Assembly: GCF_014874095.1 (NCBI RefSeq)
Contig: NZ_JADBEB010000001.1
Location: 1,178,001-1,242,000 of the forward strand
Length of the DNA stretch: 64,000 nucleotides
Direction: 5' to 3'
Source: Plantactinospora soyae
GTDB lineage: Bacteria > Actinomycetota > Actinomycetes > Mycobacteriales > Micromonosporaceae
The notes under the pieces: model-generated
What the model saw: only the letters and a program-made list of their open reading frames with translations
Database searches by the model: none
What the model was told of the DNA's origin: nothing
Shown: piece by piece, positions 43,410 through 53,150 of the stretch
Layout of the letters: every line of letters begins with the position of its first letter
Position numbering within the stretch: the first letter of the stretch is position 1
Translations under genes and position numbers: made by a program

Positions 43410-44351
43410 TCAGGCGCCGGGACGGATGCCCCAGGTGCCCTGCCAGGTCTGTCCCGGTTCGAGCACGATCACGTCCCGACCCGAACGGAACGCGTCCGGC
43501 GGGCAGGTCATCGGCTCCACCGCCACCGAGCGCCGGTGCCGGTCACCGGTCAGGGTGTCCCCGGTGAACACCTGCCACCAGCCGAACGACGGATCGGCCC
43601 AGATGCTCACCGCGGCGGCGGAGTCCGGGCTGGACAGCGTGACCGAGGAACCCTCCTCGTCGACGAACGCCGGGTCCAGGTCCCCGAAGGCGACATCGAG
43701 GACGGCCGCCCCGATCCGGCGCGGCTCGGTGAAGTCGTACTCGCCACCGGTCACCTTCGCCGCCCCGATCGGCAGCAGCCGGCCGTCCAGCAGCAACCGG
43801 CTCCGACCCGGTACCCGCAGCAGCAGGTCGTCCACGGCCACCCCGGGCAGCCGCAGGTACGGATGCACCGAGAAGCCGAACGGGCACTCCGCGCGGCCGA
43901 CGTTGGTCACCCGGTGGTGCGCCCGCAGCCCGTCCGCGCCGATCCGCCACTCGGTCTCCAGCGCCAGCGGCCACGGGTAGCCGATCTGCGCGGGCATCTC
44001 GCACCCCAGCACCACCGCGTCGGGCTGCTGGGAGACCAGCCGCCACGGCAGCCAGTTGACCAGACCGTGGATCGCGGTGTGCCGGTCGGGCTCGGTCAAC
44101 GACAGCTGCAACGCCTGTCCGGCGAAGGTGTACTGGCCGTCACGGATCCGGTTCGGCCAGGGCGCCAGCACCTGGCCCGCGCTGCCGGCCGGAAGTTCGT
44201 CCTCCCCGTACCCGTCGATGTAGTCGACGCCATCCGCCCGGTACGCCCGGAGCCCGCCACCGACCTCGACCACCACGGCCTCCTGGCCGGCGGCAGAGAT
44301 CGTCCACTGTGCACCAGAGAGCGGCCGGGTCGCCGTCTTGACGTTGTCCAT
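43410..44351 (-). CDS. Aldose 1-epimerase family protein
   Basis: 313 residues with the galactose-mutarotase beta-sandwich pattern: LAPWPNRIRDGQYTFAGQALQL, the catalytic-histidine segment DRHTAIHGLVNWLPW, FGFSVHPYLRLPG with the second histidine, and a late glutamate region SVAVEPMTCPPDAF. It equilibrates the alpha and beta anomers of a sugar, or a closely related hexose 6-phosphate. The gene is 16 bp after the MFS gene stop, in the same direction. Confidence 0.9.
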   Translation of the reverse strand: MDNVKTATRPLSGAQWTISAAGQEAVVVEVGGGLRAYRADGVDYIDGYGEDELPAGSAGQVLAPWPNRIRDGQYTFAGQALQLSLTEPDRHTAIHGLVNWLPWRLVSQQPDAVVLGCEMPAQIGYPWPLALETEWRIGADGLRAHHRVTNVGRAECPFGFSVHPYLRLPGVAVDDLLLRVPGRSRLLLDGRLLPIGAAKVTGGEYDFTEPRRIGAAVLDVAFGDLDPAFVDEEGSSVTLSSPDSAAAVSIWADPSFGWWQVFTGDTLTGDRHRRSVAVEPMTCPPDAFRSGRDVIVLEPGQTWQGTWGIRPGA

Positions 44352-44367
44352 GCCGGGACCATAGCCG

Positions 44368-45912
44368 TTACCCGGACGCGCCGCCCGGCTGACCGGACGC
44401 CGCGCCGGAACCGGCCCTGGCCACCGGCCCTGTTCCGGTCGCTCCGGCCGGCTCGGCCGACCCCGTCGCGGTGCCCGGCGCCGGGCCGGCAGCCGAGCCG
44501 GAACCGGAACCGGAACCGGAACCGGAACCGGAGTTGAGATCGGAATCGGAATCGGCGTCGGAATCGGCCTCCACGGCCGGCGCCCGGTAGCGGAGCAGGG
44601 CCGGGAAGACGAGCACGAGCACCACGGCGAGGATCGCCGCGGCCACGCCGCCGCCCACCCAGGCGAACCCGACTCCGAACCCGGCGGCGGTCATTCCGGC
44701 CCGCAGGTCACCCAGGCGTGGGCCACCCGCGACCACCATGATGTTCACGCCCTGCAACCGCCCACGCATCCGGTCCGGCGCGTAGACCTGCAACATCGAC
44801 TGTCGGAAGACCGCGCTCACCAGGTCGGCCGCCCCGGCCACCGCGAGCAGCCCGACCACCAGCCAGAGTTGTCGTGCCAGGCCGGCGGCGGCGATCGCCA
44901 GCCCCCAGCCGACCACCGCGACCACCAGGGCCACGCCCTGCCGGCGGACCCGGCTCATCCAGCCCGAGGTGAGCCCGCCCAGCACCGATCCGATCGCGAT
45001 CGCACTGAACAGCCAGCCGACCGCCGCACCGCCGCCGAACCGCTCCTCGGCCACCTCCGGGAAGAGCGTCCGGGGCATGGCCAGCACCATCGCGATGATG
45101 TCGACGGCGAAGGAGAGCAGCAGCACCGGTGTGGTGGCCAGATAACGGAACCCGTCCACCACGCTGGCCAGGCCGGCCCTGCGGGGAACACCGGTCCCGT
45201 CGTCGATCGGCGGTACCGGAGGCAGCCGGTAGGTGGCCCACAACGAGACGGTGAAGAGCACCGCGTCCACCCCGTACAGCACCGGCAGCATCGCCTCGAC
45301 CGATCCGACCGAGAAGACCAGACCCGCGGCGAGCGGCCCGAGCACACCACCGGCGGTGGAGGTGGTGTAGCCCAGGGTGTTGGCGGCCGGTACCAGCGAG
45401 GTGGGTACCAACCGGGCGATGATCGCCTGCCGGGCCGGTGAGCTGATCGCGAACGCGGTCGTCTGCACCGCCACCAGTCCCAGCAGCAGCACCGGGCTGC
45501 CGACCTGGAACACCGCCTGGAGCAGCAGCCCGAGGGTGGACAGCCACATCAGGACGGAACTGGCCAGCAGCAGCCGGCGACGGTCGATCGCGTCCGCGAC
45601 GGCGCCGCCCCAGAGGCCGAACACCACCAGCGGAACGAACCCGGCGATCCCGAGCAGGCCGACCCAGAGCGACGCGTCGGTCAGCGCGAACATCTCCACC
45701 GGTACGGCGACGGCGGTGAGCTGGAACCCGAACATCGAGACGCCGTTGCCGATCCACAGCCGCCGGTACGCCGGCACCCGCAGCGGGCGTACGTCCATCG
45801 CCAACCGCGCGAACCTCCCGCCCGGTGCGGCGGCGCCCCCGGTCGACGTGGCGGCAGTCCTGCCCGGCGGACCGGCCGTCGGCCGGTCCGCGTCCTTGTC
45901 ACTACCGGTCAA
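44368..45912 (-). CDS. MFS transporter with repetitive C-terminal tail
   Basis: 514 residues from TTG 45912, whose first bases overlap the pdxH stop (TTGA). Twelve hydrophobic segments and motifs such as GGAVADAIDRRRLLLAS and SSPARQAIIARLVPTSLVPAANTL place it in the enterobactin-exporter-like (EntS) drug/solute exporter group. The final 75 residues are an acidic then Gly/Ser-rich tail, with a run of GS pairs encoded by a 6-bp microsatellite. The substrate is unknown. Confidence 0.85.
   Translation of the reverse strand: MTGSDKDADRPTAGPPGRTAATSTGGAAAPGGRFARLAMDVRPLRVPAYRRLWIGNGVSMFGFQLTAVAVPVEMFALTDASLWVGLLGIAGFVPLVVFGLWGGAVADAIDRRRLLLASSVLMWLSTLGLLLQAVFQVGSPVLLLGLVAVQTTAFAISSPARQAIIARLVPTSLVPAANTLGYTTSTAGGVLGPLAAGLVFSVGSVEAMLPVLYGVDAVLFTVSLWATYRLPPVPPIDDGTGVPRRAGLASVVDGFRYLATTPVLLLSFAVDIIAMVLAMPRTLFPEVAEERFGGGAAVGWLFSAIAIGSVLGGLTSGWMSRVRRQGVALVVAVVGWGLAIAAAGLARQLWLVVGLLAVAGAADLVSAVFRQSMLQVYAPDRMRGRLQGVNIMVVAGGPRLGDLRAGMTAAGFGVGFAWVGGGVAAAILAVVLVLVFPALLRYRAPAVEADSDADSDSDLNSGSGSGSGSGSGSAAGPAPGTATGSAEPAGATGTGPVARAGSGAASGQPGGASG
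44498..44533. repeat. 6-bp microsatellite (CCGGAA)n, about six units
   Basis: Five exact CCGGAA units and one CCGGAG unit lie inside the 3' part of the MFS gene and encode the Gly-Ser run. A looser CGGAAT series continues to about 44575. Because the unit is 6 bp, copy-number changes keep the frame. Confidence 0.9.
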
Positions 45913-46565
45913 GGCGCAAGCCGCTCAATGATCCAATCTCCCGCACCGGACCGACGGTAGCGCAGCCGATCGTGCAGCCTGCTGGCCCGTCCCTGCCAGA
46001 ACTCCACCGTTCCCGGCACCACCCGCAGGCCACCCCAGTACGGCGGCGCGGGCACCGGCACACCGTCGGGAAAGCGCTCGTTGACGGCCTGGAACCGGGC
46101 ATCGAGTGCCGCCCGGTCGGAAAGCACCGCCGACTGTGGGCTCGCCCACGCGCCGAGCTGTGAGCCGCGGGGCCGGCCGGCGAAGTACGCCTCGGTCTCG
46201 GCCCGGTCCACCGGCCCGATCGTGCCGCAGATCACCACCTGCCGCTGCATCGGAAACCAGGGCAGCAACAGGCTGGCGTACGGGTTCACCCGCGCCTCGG
46301 CACCCTTGCGCGACTCCTGGTTGGTGTAGAAGACCAGCCCGCGCTCGTCGTACCCCTTCAGCAGGACGGTCCGGGTGCTGGGCCGGCCGTCGGCGTCGGC
46401 GGTCGCCACCACCATGGCGTTCGGTTCGGGCAACCCGGCGCCGACGGCGTCGAGGAACCACTGGTGGAACTGGGCCCACCAGTCGGCCGCCAGGTCGGCT
46501 CGGGAGAGCCCTTCCACCGACTCGTACTCCCGGCGCAGCCCGGCCGGCGGAACTGTGTCCCGCAT
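45909..46565 (-). CDS. pdxH: Pyridoxamine 5'-phosphate oxidase
   Basis: 218 residues from ATG 46565 (GAGGATG upstream). PdxH oxidises pyridoxamine or pyridoxine 5'-phosphate to pyridoxal phosphate with FMN. Motifs are EPNAMVVATADADGRPSTRTVLLKGYDERGLVFYTNQESRKG, LPWFPMQRQVVICG, ASPQSAVLSDRAAL and the C-terminal EFWQGRASRLHDRLRYRR with the substrate-binding arginines. It is divergent from the citrate synthase gene, an arrangement I recall as common in actinobacteria. The MFS gene start overlaps its stop. Confidence 0.95.
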   Translation of the reverse strand: MRDTVPPAGLRREYESVEGLSRADLAADWWAQFHQWFLDAVGAGLPEPNAMVVATADADGRPSTRTVLLKGYDERGLVFYTNQESRKGAEARVNPYASLLLPWFPMQRQVVICGTIGPVDRAETEAYFAGRPRGSQLGAWASPQSAVLSDRAALDARFQAVNERFPDGVPVPAPPYWGGLRVVPGTVEFWQGRASRLHDRLRYRRSGAGDWIIERLAP

Positions 46566-46812
46566 CACGTCACATCCTCGTCGGTCGACAGAAAGTAGGC
46601 GAACCAGCACCGGAGCGCGGTGGTCCACCGGTACGGGCGCCACCCACGGTCGCCCGGCCGGTACGTGTCGCGTGTAGCACAACCGTGACCTCTCGCAAAG
46701 TTAGTTACCCACCAGGCAAGATGGCACGAATACATCCCTGAGTTAGCCAAGGGCTCTTGCCGGACACGCCGGATGAGCACCGAGTGCACGGACAACCGAT
46801 CCAGGAGCGCAG

Positions 46813-47919
46813 ATGTCCGACTTCAAACCGGGGCTGGAAGGCGTGATCGCCTTCGAGACCGAAATCGCCGAGCCTGACAAGGAAGGGGGGTCGCTGCGCT
46901 ATCGGGGGGTCGACATCGAGGATCTGATCGGTCAGGTCTCGTTCGGCAACGTCTGGGCGCTGCTCGTGGACGGCCGGTTCGGTCCCGGCCTGCCGCCGGC
47001 CGAGCCGTTCCCGGTGCCGGTGCACTCCGGCGACATCCGGGTCGACGTGCAGTCCGCGGTCGCGATGCTCGCCCCGTACTGGGGACTCTCCCAGTTGCTC
47101 GACATCTCCGACGAGCAGACCCGCGAAGACCTCGCCCGGGTCTCGGTCACCGCGCTGTCCTTCGTCGCCCAGTCGGCCCGTGGACTCGGCCTGCCGGCCG
47201 TACCGCAGAAGGAGATTGACAAGGCGGAGACCATCGTCGAGCGGTTCATGAAGCGCTGGCGGGGTGAACCCGACCCCCGGCACGTCAAGGCCGTCGACGC
47301 GTACTTCATCTCGGCCGCCGAGCACGGCCTGAACGCCTCCACCTTCACCGCCCGGATCGTCGCATCGACCGGTGCCGACGCCGCCGCCTGCATCTCCTCC
47401 GGCATCGGCGCCCTCTCCGGCCCGCTGCACGGCGGCGCGCCGTCCCGGGTACTGCACATGATCGAGGCGGTCGAGCGCAGCGGCGACGCCGAGGGGTACG
47501 TCAAGGGCGTACTGGACCGGGGCGAGCGGCTGATGGGCTTCGGCCACCGGATCTACCGGGCCGAGGACCCGCGCGCCCGAGTGCTCCGGCGTACGGCCAA
47601 GGAGCTCGGCGCCCCCCGCTTCGAGATCGCCGAGGCGCTGGAGAAGGCCGCCCTGGAAGAGCTGCACGCCCGCAAGCCCGACCGGGTACTCGCGACCAAC
47701 GTCGAGTTCTGGTCCGCCGTGGTGCTCGACTTCGCCGAGGTGCCGGCGCACATGTTCACCTCCATGTTCACCTGCGCCCGGATGGGTGGCTGGAGCGCCC
47801 ACATCCTGGAGCAGAAGAAGCTGAAGCGGCTGGTCCGGCCGGCCGCCCGGTACACCGGCCCGGCCCCCCGCAAGCCCGCCCAGGTCGAAGGCTGGGACGC
47901 CGTCCCACACGACGTCTGA
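46813..47919 (+). CDS. citA: Citrate synthase 2
   Basis: 368 residues, the size of the shorter actinobacterial citrate synthase. Features are EGGSLRYRGVDIEDL, the catalytic-histidine regions SGPLHGGAPSRVLHM and MGFGHRIYRAEDPRA, and the C-terminal FAEVPAHMFTSMFTCARMGGWSAHILEQ. It condenses oxaloacetate and acetyl-CoA, or alternatively acts as a methylcitrate synthase. It starts at ATG 46813 behind AGGAG. The 247-bp divergent gap to pdxH should hold both promoters. A 52-nt repeat begins 7 bp after its stop. Confidence 0.92.
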   Translation: MSDFKPGLEGVIAFETEIAEPDKEGGSLRYRGVDIEDLIGQVSFGNVWALLVDGRFGPGLPPAEPFPVPVHSGDIRVDVQSAVAMLAPYWGLSQLLDISDEQTREDLARVSVTALSFVAQSARGLGLPAVPQKEIDKAETIVERFMKRWRGEPDPRHVKAVDAYFISAAEHGLNASTFTARIVASTGADAAACISSGIGALSGPLHGGAPSRVLHMIEAVERSGDAEGYVKGVLDRGERLMGFGHRIYRAEDPRARVLRRTAKELGAPRFEIAEALEKAALEELHARKPDRVLATNVEFWSAVVLDFAEVPAHMFTSMFTCARMGGWSAHILEQKKLKRLVRPAARYTGPAPRKPAQVEGWDAVPHDV

Positions 47920-47926
47920 CAGCTGC

Positions 47927-47978
47927 AAGGAAGGGCCCCTTCTTATCGTTTTTTGTAGAAGAAGGGGCCCTTCCTAAC
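47927..47978 (+). repeat. 52-nt double-palindrome intergenic element, copy 2
   Basis: It begins AAGGAAGGGCCCCTTC, has the centre TATCGTTTTTTGTAGAAG and ends AAGGGGCCCTTCCTAAC. It differs from copy 1 at only three positions. It lies directly behind the citrate synthase stop codon and reads in the same direction as that gene. The 150 bp between it and serC hold nothing further that I recognise. Confidence 0.92.
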
Positions 47979-48080
47979 GCCTCAGACATGTGGGCGACGA
48001 CTCACCCGCCGCGATGGGATCGCGGGGTGGCCCCCGTGGTCGAGGTGCGAGGATGGGTGGGCGGCAGCGTCGCCGGATAA

Positions 48081-49256
<1,176 letters not shown>

Positions 49257-49268
49257 GCCGCCTGGTCG

Positions 49269-49306
49269 ATCGGGTCGGGCCGCTCGGACGGGCGACCCGA
49301 CCCGAT
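49269..49306. terminator. Hairpin terminator behind serC
   Basis: ATCGGGTCGGG (49269-49279) pairs with CCCGACCCGAT (49296-49306), an 11-bp perfect stem closing a 16-nt loop that can pair further (CCG/CGG). It starts 12 bp after the serC stop and is followed by an AT-richer stretch. Confidence 0.75.
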
Positions 49307-49445
49307 TGATCAATTAACCCAGCTCACCCGCGACATGCGGGCGTGGCTCCCCCCAAGGGATGACGGACGGGCGTACCGTGTATCGAGGACGCCGGGGTGT
49401 CTGACCTGTGGCGTGGGGCCAGCGAGGCGGGACGGAGGCTACGCG

Positions 49446-50513
49446 ATGCGGCCAGTACGCTTCGTCGCCCTCTCCGAGGACGGCCAAGCTATGGTGCTCA
49501 CCGACGAGGTGGGCCGTCTTCTCGCGCTGCCGATCGATGAGCGGGTCGCGACAGTCCTGCACACCGAACCGGGCAGCGCTCCACTGGTCACGGCCAGTCC
49601 CGGCACCGAGCCGGTGCCCTCGCTGTCACCCCGGGACATCCAGGCACGGATCCGGTCGGGCGAGTCCGCCGAGGACGTGGCCCGAATCGCCGGAGTGCCG
49701 GTCGACCGGGTCCTCCGGTACGCGGGTCCGGTCCTTCAGGAGCGGGCGATGCTGGCCCAGCACGCCCGGCGTACCCGGCTGAGGAACGCCGAGAACCCGA
49801 CCCCGCTCGCCGAGATCGTCGACGGCCGGCTCTCCCAGCACGGCATCGACACCGAGAAGATCTCCTGGGATGCCTACCGACGTGACGACGGGACGTGGCG
49901 GATCGTCGCGACCTGGCCCTCCGGCAAGGCCACCGCCCAGGCGATCTGGGACCTCGACAAGGCGCGCCAGTCGGTGACGCCGCACGACGACATGGCGCAG
50001 TACCTCTGCGCCGAGCGGCCCGCCCCGCTGATCGGCCAGGAGCCGGCTCCGGAGCGGAGTGGTCGCTCCCTGCCCGGCCCGTCCCGGATGGAGCCGGGCC
50101 GTGGCGGGCACGGCCTGCCGGCGGCGTCCGGCGAGCACGCCCGACCCGGCCGCGACCCGATCCGGGCCGGCCGCGACGCGCTGCTCGCCTCGCTCGACCG
50201 GCCACTCGGTTCGACCGCCGGTCGTGGGCTCGACCCGGCCGCCTCGATGGCGTCTCCGGACACCCCCCGGCAGCGTCCCGTGGCCGGTGGCGCCGCGGCA
50301 CTGCTCGGCGGCGGTCCGGGTTCGGCCTTCGACGACGACGCCGACGCGCCCAAGGAGGTCCCGGCCGTGCCCTCGCTCGCGGTTCTCCGGCCGCGCCGCG
50401 CCACCGCTCCGGCGGCCGAGCCGGCAGACGCGTCGGGCAAGCCGCGCAAGCGCCTGCCGAGCTGGGACGATGTTCTCTTCGGCGGCGGCCCGGCCGCCCG
50501 TGACGGGTCCTGA
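49446..50513 (+). CDS. sepH: Septation protein SepH (DUF3071)
   Basis: 355 residues from ATG 49446. The N-terminal DUF3071/SepH domain is clear: MRPVRFVALSEDGQAMVLTDEVGR, SLSPRDIQARIRSGESAEDVARIAGVPVDRVLRYAGPVLQERAMLAQHARR, and DGTWRIVATWPSGKATAQAIWDLDKARQSVTPHDDMAQYL. After residue 190 the protein is a long disordered Pro/Gly/Arg linker, ending in the conserved C-terminal patch RKRLPSWDDVLFGG. SepH binds FtsZ and promotes filament assembly at division septa in actinomycetes. Confidence 0.93.
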   Translation: MRPVRFVALSEDGQAMVLTDEVGRLLALPIDERVATVLHTEPGSAPLVTASPGTEPVPSLSPRDIQARIRSGESAEDVARIAGVPVDRVLRYAGPVLQERAMLAQHARRTRLRNAENPTPLAEIVDGRLSQHGIDTEKISWDAYRRDDGTWRIVATWPSGKATAQAIWDLDKARQSVTPHDDMAQYLCAERPAPLIGQEPAPERSGRSLPGPSRMEPGRGGHGLPAASGEHARPGRDPIRAGRDALLASLDRPLGSTAGRGLDPAASMASPDTPRQRPVAGGAAALLGGGPGSAFDDDADAPKEVPAVPSLAVLRPRRATAPAAEPADASGKPRKRLPSWDDVLFGGGPAARDGS

Positions 50514-50644
50514 GTCCCCCGTACCCCGATCGGCCCGGCTCCTCGATCCGTCGTACCCCGGTCGGCCCGACACCCTCCGCCGTGCCATCGGTCCCGCGCT
50601 CACCATGATCGACATCTGGCGGATCCGCGTGGCAGGGTGGGGGG

Positions 50645-51631
50645 ATGGAATATACGAATCTGGGCCGGACCGGCCTGTCGGTGAGCCGGCTCTGTCTGGG
50701 CACGATGAACTTCGGGCCGGAGACCACTGAGCCGGACAGCTTCGCCATCATGGACCGCGCGCTGGAACACGGCATCAACTTCTTCGACACCGCGAACGTC
50801 TACGGGCGGAAGACCGGAGAGGGCGTCACCGAGAACATCATCGGCCGCTGGTTCGCCCAGGGGAACGACCGGCGGGAACGGGTGGTCCTGGCCACCAAGG
50901 TGTACGGCCGGATGGGTGACTGGCCGAACGAGCAGGGGCTCTCCGCCCGGCACATCGTCCGGGCCTGCGACGAGTCGCTGCGCCGGTTGCAGACCGACTG
51001 GATCGACCTCTACCAGATGCACCACATCTCCCGGACCACTCCGTGGGAGGAGATCTGGCAGGCGATGGAAACCCTGGTCAGCCAGGGGAAGGTGCTCTAC
51101 GTCGGATCGTCGAACTTCGCCGGTTGGCACCTGGCCCGGGCGCAGGAGTCCGCGACCCGGCGCAACTTCCTCGGACTCGTCTCCGAGCAGTGCATCTACA
51201 ACCTGATGACCCGGCACGTGGAGTTGGAGGTGCTGCCGGCGGCCGAACAGTACGGCCTCGGCATCATCCCGTGGTCGCCGTTGCAGGGCGGACTGCTCGG
51301 CGGCGCCATCCGCAAGCTCGCCGAGGGCGGCGCGGGACGGACCCGCAGCGAGCACGCCAGCAAGCTGCTGGCGGAACGCCGGCCCGCCATCGAGGGGTAC
51401 GAGAAACTCTGTGCCGACCTCGGTCACGACCCGGCGGACGTCGCGCTCGGTTGGCTGCTGACCCGGCCCGCGGTGACCGCGCCGATCATCGGACCCCGGA
51501 CGGTGCAGCAGCTCGACGCCGCGCTCGGCGCGCTCACGGTCGAACTGGGCGACGACACCCTGACTCGGCTGGACGAGCTCTTTCCGCCGGTCGGCAAGGG
51601 CGGTCCGGGGCCGGAAGCCTGGGCCTGGTAG
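50645..51631 (+). CDS. Aldo/keto reductase
   Basis: 328 residues. The family patterns are YTNLGRTGLSVSRLCLGTMNFG, the catalytic Asp/Tyr in GINFFDTANVYG, the lysine in VVLATKVYG, the histidine in IDLYQMHHI, and the cofactor-binding PIIGPRTVQQLDAAL. It reduces or oxidises carbonyls with NADP(H). The substrate is unknown. The ATG follows a G-rich stretch (GGGTGGGGGG) that may serve as ribosome-binding site, although it is very close. It is a standalone gene after sepH. Confidence 0.92.
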   Translation: MEYTNLGRTGLSVSRLCLGTMNFGPETTEPDSFAIMDRALEHGINFFDTANVYGRKTGEGVTENIIGRWFAQGNDRRERVVLATKVYGRMGDWPNEQGLSARHIVRACDESLRRLQTDWIDLYQMHHISRTTPWEEIWQAMETLVSQGKVLYVGSSNFAGWHLARAQESATRRNFLGLVSEQCIYNLMTRHVELEVLPAAEQYGLGIIPWSPLQGGLLGGAIRKLAEGGAGRTRSEHASKLLAERRPAIEGYEKLCADLGHDPADVALGWLLTRPAVTAPIIGPRTVQQLDAALGALTVELGDDTLTRLDELFPPVGKGGPGPEAWAW

Positions 51632-51668
51632 GTCGGGGAGCCGAATCCGGTCGGATCGGCGGCAGCCC

Positions 51669-52436
51669 CTACAGGGGCCAGGTCGCCAGCCGGTCGTACG
51701 TCGGCCGGGGGCCGAGGTGGCTGCGGACCAGCACCAACTCGGTCGCCGGCCAGGACGGGCCACGGTAGCCGTCGAGGATACGCAGGTCCTCGTCGAGACT
51801 CGCCCGGTCCAGTCGCTCGCCGGGCCGGGCCAGGGTGAGGTGTGGCCGCAGCGGCCGGGAGTCGTGTGGCACCCGGGCCCGCCGCAGTTCCCGCCGGGTC
51901 GCCGCAGCCAGTCGGCGTACGGCGTCCACCTCGCCGAGCAGACCGACCCAGAGCACCGTGAACGGGCCCCGGCCGAACCGCCCACCGCCGCCGAGTCGCA
52001 GCCGGGGCGCGGCCGGCCCGGACTCCGCCGCCCGCTCACCACCGGGTACCGCCAGCCCGACCGGAACGGCCGGCTCGGCACCTACCGCCGGCTCAACGGG
52101 CACGGCCGGCTCGGCACCTACCGCCAGCCCGACCGGAACGGCCGGCTCGGCGGGGAGGGTGATCCCGCGTCGGCGTCCGGCCCTGGTCCCGCGTTGCTGT
52201 GTGGCGGGCGGGTGGCGCCAGTCCTGGACGGCGCGGGTGAGGGCGTCCTCCACTCTGCCCAGACGATCGTCGGCGACCTCACCGAGGAACGCGACGGTGA
52301 CGTGCAGGTTCGACCGGGGCGCCAGCCGGACGTTGATCCCGGCGCCGGCCGCCGCCCCGATGCGAAGCCGCTTCGTCTGCTCGGCGATGTCCTCCAACGC
52401 CTCCGGCGACGGGTAGATGGCTACGAAGAGCCGCAC
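51669..52436 (-). CDS. RNA 2',3'-cyclic phosphodiesterase (ThpR, 2H family) with repeat insertion
   Basis: 255 residues from GTG 52436. The two HxTx motifs of the 2H phosphoesterase fold are present: HVTVAF near residue 45 and HLTLARP near residue 200. The N-terminus MRLFVAIYPS is typical. Usual ThpR proteins are about 180-190 residues. The excess here is an insertion of roughly 60 residues between the halves, including three 12-residue repeats (AEPAVPVGLAVG). The insertion lies between the two catalytic motifs and is likely a surface loop, so activity is probably kept. Confidence 0.82.
   Translation of the reverse strand: MRLFVAIYPSPEALEDIAEQTKRLRIGAAAGAGINVRLAPRSNLHVTVAFLGEVADDRLGRVEDALTRAVQDWRHPPATQQRGTRAGRRRGITLPAEPAVPVGLAVGAEPAVPVEPAVGAEPAVPVGLAVPGGERAAESGPAAPRLRLGGGGRFGRGPFTVLWVGLLGEVDAVRRLAAATRRELRRARVPHDSRPLRPHLTLARPGERLDRASLDEDLRILDGYRGPSWPATELVLVRSHLGPRPTYDRLATWPL
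52050..52153. repeat. 36-bp in-frame tandem repeat, three units
   Basis: The run CCGGCTCGGC(A/G) recurs at 52070, 52106 and 52142, an exact 36-bp period. Translated, it gives AEPAVPV(GL/EP)AV(G/P) three times inside the ThpR gene. The near identity of the outer units suggests recent expansion. Confidence 0.9.
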
Positions 52437-52505
52437 GGCGGCACCCCGTCCAGAACCACCCCGAGCCGTACGGCGGAACCGGCGTTCACGTCGGTCGGCA
52501 TCCGC

Positions 52506-53015
52506 TCACGCGCTGCCGTGGCGGGGGCCGGCGTGTGGAGCCGGCAGGATCAGCCCGGCGGCCTGCAACTCCCCCTCGACCCGGACCCGTTCGATCTCCA
52601 GGTCGACTCCGTCGAGGTCACCGAGGTGCTCCGCCACCCCGAGGCACCGACTCGCCAACCGCAGCCGGTCGTCGTACGCCTCCAGGACCGCGTTCTGCCA
52701 GAGCCGTGACCGGCCGGCGACGCCGAGCCGCTGGCCGCCCAGTCGGCGCAGGTCCGCGGCGATCCGTTCGAAGGCCGGATGATCCACCCGATCGAATTCG
52801 GTGAGATCGACCTCTCGATTCAGCGAATCCACTTCGAACGTCCGGTCGAGTCGGTTGATCGCGCGACGCAGCCGAGCGGTTTCCCTCCGGTCCGCGATCC
52901 AGCAGACGAAACGGTCGATCAGCTCGTCCGCGCAGATCAGTGCCGCAACGACCGCCGGCAGACAGACCACGGCGAGAATTGCCAGCGGCAGCGCGAAAGC
53001 ATGCACGATGGCCAC
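52506..53015 (-). CDS. Hypothetical membrane-anchored protein
   Basis: 169 residues from GTG 53015. One long hydrophobic segment near the N-terminus (IVHAFALPLAILAVVCLPAVVAALICADEL) is followed by a charged helical cytoplasmic domain (RRAINRLDRTFEVDSL, HPFAERIA-type helices, and WQNAVLEAYDDRLRLASRCLGVAEHLGDLDGVDLEIERVRVEGEL). I do not recognise a family. The second half has a regular Leu/Asp pattern that may form a helical bundle. A GGAGG lies very close to the start. Confidence 0.65.
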   Translation of the reverse strand: MAIVHAFALPLAILAVVCLPAVVAALICADELIDRFVCWIADRRETARLRRAINRLDRTFEVDSLNREVDLTEFDRVDHPAFERIAADLRRLGGQRLGVAGRSRLWQNAVLEAYDDRLRLASRCLGVAEHLGDLDGVDLEIERVRVEGELQAAGLILPAPHAGPRHGSA

Positions 53016-53150
53016 ATCCTCCGACGCTAAACGGCGGTAACCCGCCTCGCCACCCGTTTTGCAATCAACGAATATTCATGTCCCTGAGCCGCCGATCCCA
53101 ACATCACGGCGCCTCCGGGCCGGACTGTCGCCGAGCTGCCGGGCAGGCTG

